In this document: in pieces, positions 61,774 to 64,000 of the stretch
Layout: each line of letters begins with the position of its first letter
Position numbering within the stretch: the first letter of the stretch is position 1
DNA from: Candidatus Altarchaeota archaeon
GTDB lineage: Archaea > Altiarchaeota > Altiarchaeia > IMC4 > QMZM01
DNA: 64,000 nt
NCBI GenBank assembly: GCA_016931955.1
Contig: JAFGDV010000035.1
Location: 6,215 to 70,214 of the forward strand
Direction: 5' to 3'
The notes under the pieces: generated by a model
Seen by the model: only the letters and a program-made list of their open reading frames with translations
Databases searched by the model: none
What the model was told of the DNA's origin: nothing
Program-made: the position numbers and the translations under genes

Positions 61774-62451
61774 ATGAGTAGACCGGATGTGGAGAAGTCT
61801 AAGAAGGCTGCGGCAGAGAAGGCAGTCGAGTACGTAGTAGATGGCATGATTGTCGGCCTTGGCTCTGGTTCGACTGCTGAGTACTTCATCAGTAAACTTG
61901 CTGAAAAAAAGCTCAACATTGTAGGGATTCCCACATCGAAGAGGACTGAAGGGCTTGCGAGAAGGCTGGGGATAAGGCTGGCATCCGTTGAAGAAGCCAG
62001 AGAACTGGATGTGGACGTGGACGGCGCAGATGAAGTGGACCCAGAATTCAACCTCCTAAAAGGGGGTGGGGGCGCCCATACCATGGAGAAGAGGGTGGCG
62101 GAGAAGGCGAAAAAGTTTATCGTGGTAGTCGACTACCGGAAAATGGTTGAAAGGCTTGGGTTTTTCCCCGTCGCAGTAGAGGTCGAGGAATCAAGGAAGG
62201 AGGCTGTTATAAAGAAACTGGCTTACCTTGGCGGGATACCTCAGATAAGGGATGGATTCATAACGGATGGCGGTAATATAATAATAGATGTGAGATTCAA
62301 TATAGTGGATCCTCGGGGTTTGGAGGATAAACTGAATTCCATCCAAGGGGTTATAGAGAATGGCATCTTCTCCAAGAGGAAGGCCGATGTTGTTATCGTA
62401 GGCGAAGGAGATAAGGTTAAGGTGATTAAAAGAGAAAATGGAAGAAAATAA
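61774..62451 (+). CDS. rpiA: Ribose-5-phosphate isomerase A
   Basis: A 225-residue isomerase that interconverts ribose 5-phosphate and ribulose 5-phosphate. VGLGSGSTAEYFISKL, DVDGADEVDPEFNLLKGGGG and YRKMVERLG are signature motifs. The ATG at 61774 is preceded by AAGTGATT; the GTG at 61765 lies within that site. The end overlaps pfdA by 14 bases. Confidence 0.95.
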   Translation: MSRPDVEKSKKAAAEKAVEYVVDGMIVGLGSGSTAEYFISKLAEKKLNIVGIPTSKRTEGLARRLGIRLASVEEARELDVDVDGADEVDPEFNLLKGGGGAHTMEKRVAEKAKKFIVVVDYRKMVERLGFFPVAVEVEESRKEAVIKKLAYLGGIPQIRDGFITDGGNIIIDVRFNIVDPRGLEDKLNSIQGVIENGIFSKRKADVVIVGEGDKVKVIKRENGRK

Positions 62452-62881
62452 GCAAAAAAAGGCTAAAGAGCAGAAGGGACTGCAGAGGCTTCTTATGGAG
62501 ATGGAAGCCTACCGCAGACAGGCCGAGGAACTTGCAAGACAGATGCAGTTGGTAGAGTCTAGGATTATTGAAATAGAGTCCACGATGGTTTCCTTAGAGT
62601 CTTTGGGGGGGAGGAAGATCGGCTCAGAAATTATGGTCCCTATTGGATCAGACTGTTTCATACGGGCTGAACTGAAAGACAACGAGAACGTCATTGTTGG
62701 GATAGGTGCTAGCGTATCCATCGAGGAAACCCTCCCTAAGGCGAAAGAGATCCTTAAGTCACGGGAAGAGAAGATGGACGAGGCTTTATCGAAGCTGCAG
62801 AAGGCCCTCACTGAGGTAAACAAAAAACTCGTCGAGCTGGAATCAGCATACAATGAAATGATCAAAGAGATGAGGGCATAG
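62438..62881 (+). CDS. pfdA: Prefoldin alpha subunit
   Basis: A 147-residue subunit of the prefoldin hexamer with long coiled-coil arms at both ends and the central hairpin region EIMVPIGSDCFIRAELKDNE. It starts inside rpiA and is followed at one base by ftsY. The pfdA-ftsY neighbourhood is common in archaea. Its beta partner is at 25304-25657. Confidence 0.93.
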   Translation: MEENKQKKAKEQKGLQRLLMEMEAYRRQAEELARQMQLVESRIIEIESTMVSLESLGGRKIGSEIMVPIGSDCFIRAELKDNENVIVGIGASVSIEETLPKAKEILKSREEKMDEALSKLQKALTEVNKKLVELESAYNEMIKEMRA

Positions 62882-62882
62882 G

Positions 62883-63845
62883 ATGTTCCAGTCGCTTAAG
62901 AAGAAGCTCAACGTCTTCATAGGCAGAACGGAAGAGAAGGTGGAGAAGAGGGCTGAACTGTCGACTGAGACAAAGGTGAGAGGTATTCTAAGACCAAAGA
63001 TAAGGCTCTCTGAGGAGGATCTGGAAAACATCCTCTATGACCTGCAGCTTGACCTGATACAGAGCGACGTTGCAGTAGAAACAACTGACGCTATCCTGGA
63101 GAAGCTCAGAAGCGTTTTAAGCGGCAGGGAGATCGACAAAAAAAGGGTTCATGAGTCCATCGAAGAATCTCTTCGCAGGGTTCTGAGGGAGGTGCTCACA
63201 CCCGATAAGGAAATAGATGTCATAGACTTCGTAAAGAATTCCTCTAAACCCGTGGTCCTGCTTTTTGTTGGAGTCAACGGCTCTGGGAAGACCACTACGG
63301 TAATGAAAGTAGCCAACCTATTGAAGAAGAACGGATTCTCTGTTGTCTTGGCGGCGGGGGATACCTTCCGTGCTGGTGGGATTGAGCAGTTGGCGACACA
63401 TGGTGAGAACCTTGGAATACGGACTATCTCGCACCAGAGGGCGGCGGATTCGGCAGCTGTGGTCTATGATGCTATAGAGCATGCTAAGGCGAGGAAGATA
63501 GATGTTGTTTTAGCAGACACCGCTGGGAGGATGCAGACGAAAACAAACCTGATGGATGAGATGAGGAAGATATGTCGGGTGAATAAACCAGACCTTAGGA
63601 TCTTTGTGGGTGATGCTCTGACTGGAAATGACGCAGTCGAACAAGCCAGGGCATTCAACAGAGAAATCGGCATTGACGGAAGCATTCTGACGAAGATGGA
63701 TGCTGACGTGAAAGGCGGTTCTGCCTTGGCGATAACCTATGAGACTAAGAAACCCATATTGTTTGTGGGTGTGGGTCAGGGTATTGATGATCTTAAACGG
63801 TTTGACGTAGACTGGTTTATTGGGGAAATCCTGGAAGCGTCATGA
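62883..63845 (+). CDS. ftsY: Signal recognition particle receptor FtsY
   Basis: A 320-residue SRP GTPase that docks ribosomes to the membrane. The G domain has GVNGSGKTT (G1), DTAGRMQTKTNL (G3) and TKMD (G4), with DADVKGGSALAITYETKKPI near the end. A charged N domain precedes it. The length is the short archaeal form. It ends in the window but with complete C-terminus and stop. Confidence 0.96.
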   Translation: MFQSLKKKLNVFIGRTEEKVEKRAELSTETKVRGILRPKIRLSEEDLENILYDLQLDLIQSDVAVETTDAILEKLRSVLSGREIDKKRVHESIEESLRRVLREVLTPDKEIDVIDFVKNSSKPVVLLFVGVNGSGKTTTVMKVANLLKKNGFSVVLAAGDTFRAGGIEQLATHGENLGIRTISHQRAADSAAVVYDAIEHAKARKIDVVLADTAGRMQTKTNLMDEMRKICRVNKPDLRIFVGDALTGNDAVEQARAFNREIGIDGSILTKMDADVKGGSALAITYETKKPILFVGVGQGIDDLKRFDVDWFIGEILEAS

Positions 63846-63876
63846 TTTCTTCATGACTACTGATTTTGTGAGAATA

Positions 63877-63905
63877 AACCATCCGCTTTTTTAGGGCGGA
63901 TGGTT
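63877..63905 (+). terminator. Stem-loop after ftsY
   Basis: AACCATCCGC pairs with GCGGATGGTT around TTTTTTAGG. It could end the ftsY transcript or belong to a structured RNA. Confidence 0.5.
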
Positions 63906-63950
63906 GGGGGGGTGTGGTTGGCTGAATTACCACGGATGATGTGATTTGGA

Positions 63951-63972
63951 CCGCTCACATTTCTGTGAGCGG
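63951..63972. repeat. Perfect nine-pair hairpin near window end
   Basis: CCGCTCACA and TGTGAGCGG close a TTTC loop. The surrounding sequence is G/T-rich. It runs off the window soon after, so its transcript and role are not visible. Confidence 0.6.
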
Positions 63973-64000
63973 TGGGGGTGGTTGGTGAGTTATTTGGGGT

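Noticed and set aside
63910-63950. D'- and C'-like boxes (CTGA then ATGATGT) after ftsY
   Set aside because: No matching C and D boxes at a suitable distance; the motifs are short enough to occur by chance.

Overview
The window is chromosomal DNA from an archaeon, read from the gene content alone. It encodes archaeal or eukaryote-like ribosomal proteins (L21e, L37Ae, L44e, S27e), RNA polymerase subunits Rpb4 and RpoP, a replication factor C small subunit, both prefoldin subunits, Alba, Pop5 of RNase P, KEOPS Pcc1, archaease-type tRNA ligase cofactor and a PAC2 proteasome chaperone. Sep-tRNA:Cys-tRNA synthase, pyruvoyl arginine decarboxylase, an ADH-synthase-type aldolase, AMP phosphorylase and class III signal peptide pilins point to the euryarchaeal side, or to an uncultivated lineage such as Altiarchaeota or Theionarchaea. 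I cannot fix the lineage without a tree. Rubrerythrins, Fe-S enzymes and radical SAM proteins suggest an anaerobic life. No insertion sequence, prophage or CRISPR array is visible.

Layout. 0-9 kb: tandem FKBP isomerases, a cysteine-periodic lipoprotein, rubrerythrins, an SDR, a nitroreductase, a radical SAM/SPASM protein, the aldolase, a second cysteine-periodic lipoprotein and an MscS channel. 8.5-11.3 kb: a two-gene arginine-to-putrescine operon and an RNase J-like nuclease. 11.3-14.4 kb: an ABC-2 exporter operon divergent from two DUF2178-like membrane proteins and an XRE regulator. Between them lies a symmetric double operator. 14.5-18.4 kb: small conserved proteins, a GDT1-type transporter, a cysteine-rich lipoprotein, a CFI-box protein, Pop5, a run of hairpins and tRNA-Ile(GAU). 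18.4-24.5 kb: a leftward operon topA, SepCysS, cysteine desulfurase, LarE-like PP-loop protein and NadA. 24.6-34.8 kb: an information-processing block (prefoldin beta, pcc1, rpoP, L37Ae, aspS, KH protein, Alba, ferredoxin, DUF655, Rpb4, L21e, ileS, rfcS).

34.8-45.5 kb: a 767-residue membrane protein built of nine tandem two-helix repeats, a phosphohexomutase, the L44e-S27e-archease operon, RNase Z, a degenerate RecA-like ATPase, HisD beside an HAD phosphatase, and a metal transporter divergent from a NikR-like regulator over a palindrome. 45.5-51.7 kb: two surface proteins, one of them a giant subtilase with FG-GAP, Thr-rich and GEVED modules. 51.7-54.4 kb: a tightly overlapping operon of a zinc-ribbon protein, endonuclease III, a stand-alone LigD-type 3'-phosphoesterase, DUF2267 and an inositol monophosphatase-like enzyme. 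54.5-64 kb: AMP phosphorylase, a pilin, CMP kinase, LL-DAP aminotransferase, SerB-like phosphatase, PAC2, ThrRS, RpiA, prefoldin alpha and FtsY, then a hairpin-rich tail.

The most unusual items are the nine-repeat membrane protein, the double dyad operator at 13.2 kb, a SepCysS carrying a SepCysE-like N-terminal extension inside a sulfur-handling operon, the repair operon at 52.5-54.4 kb, a small dispersed hairpin family near a tRNA-Ile fragment, and a 26-residue cysteine-periodic module shared by two lipoproteins.
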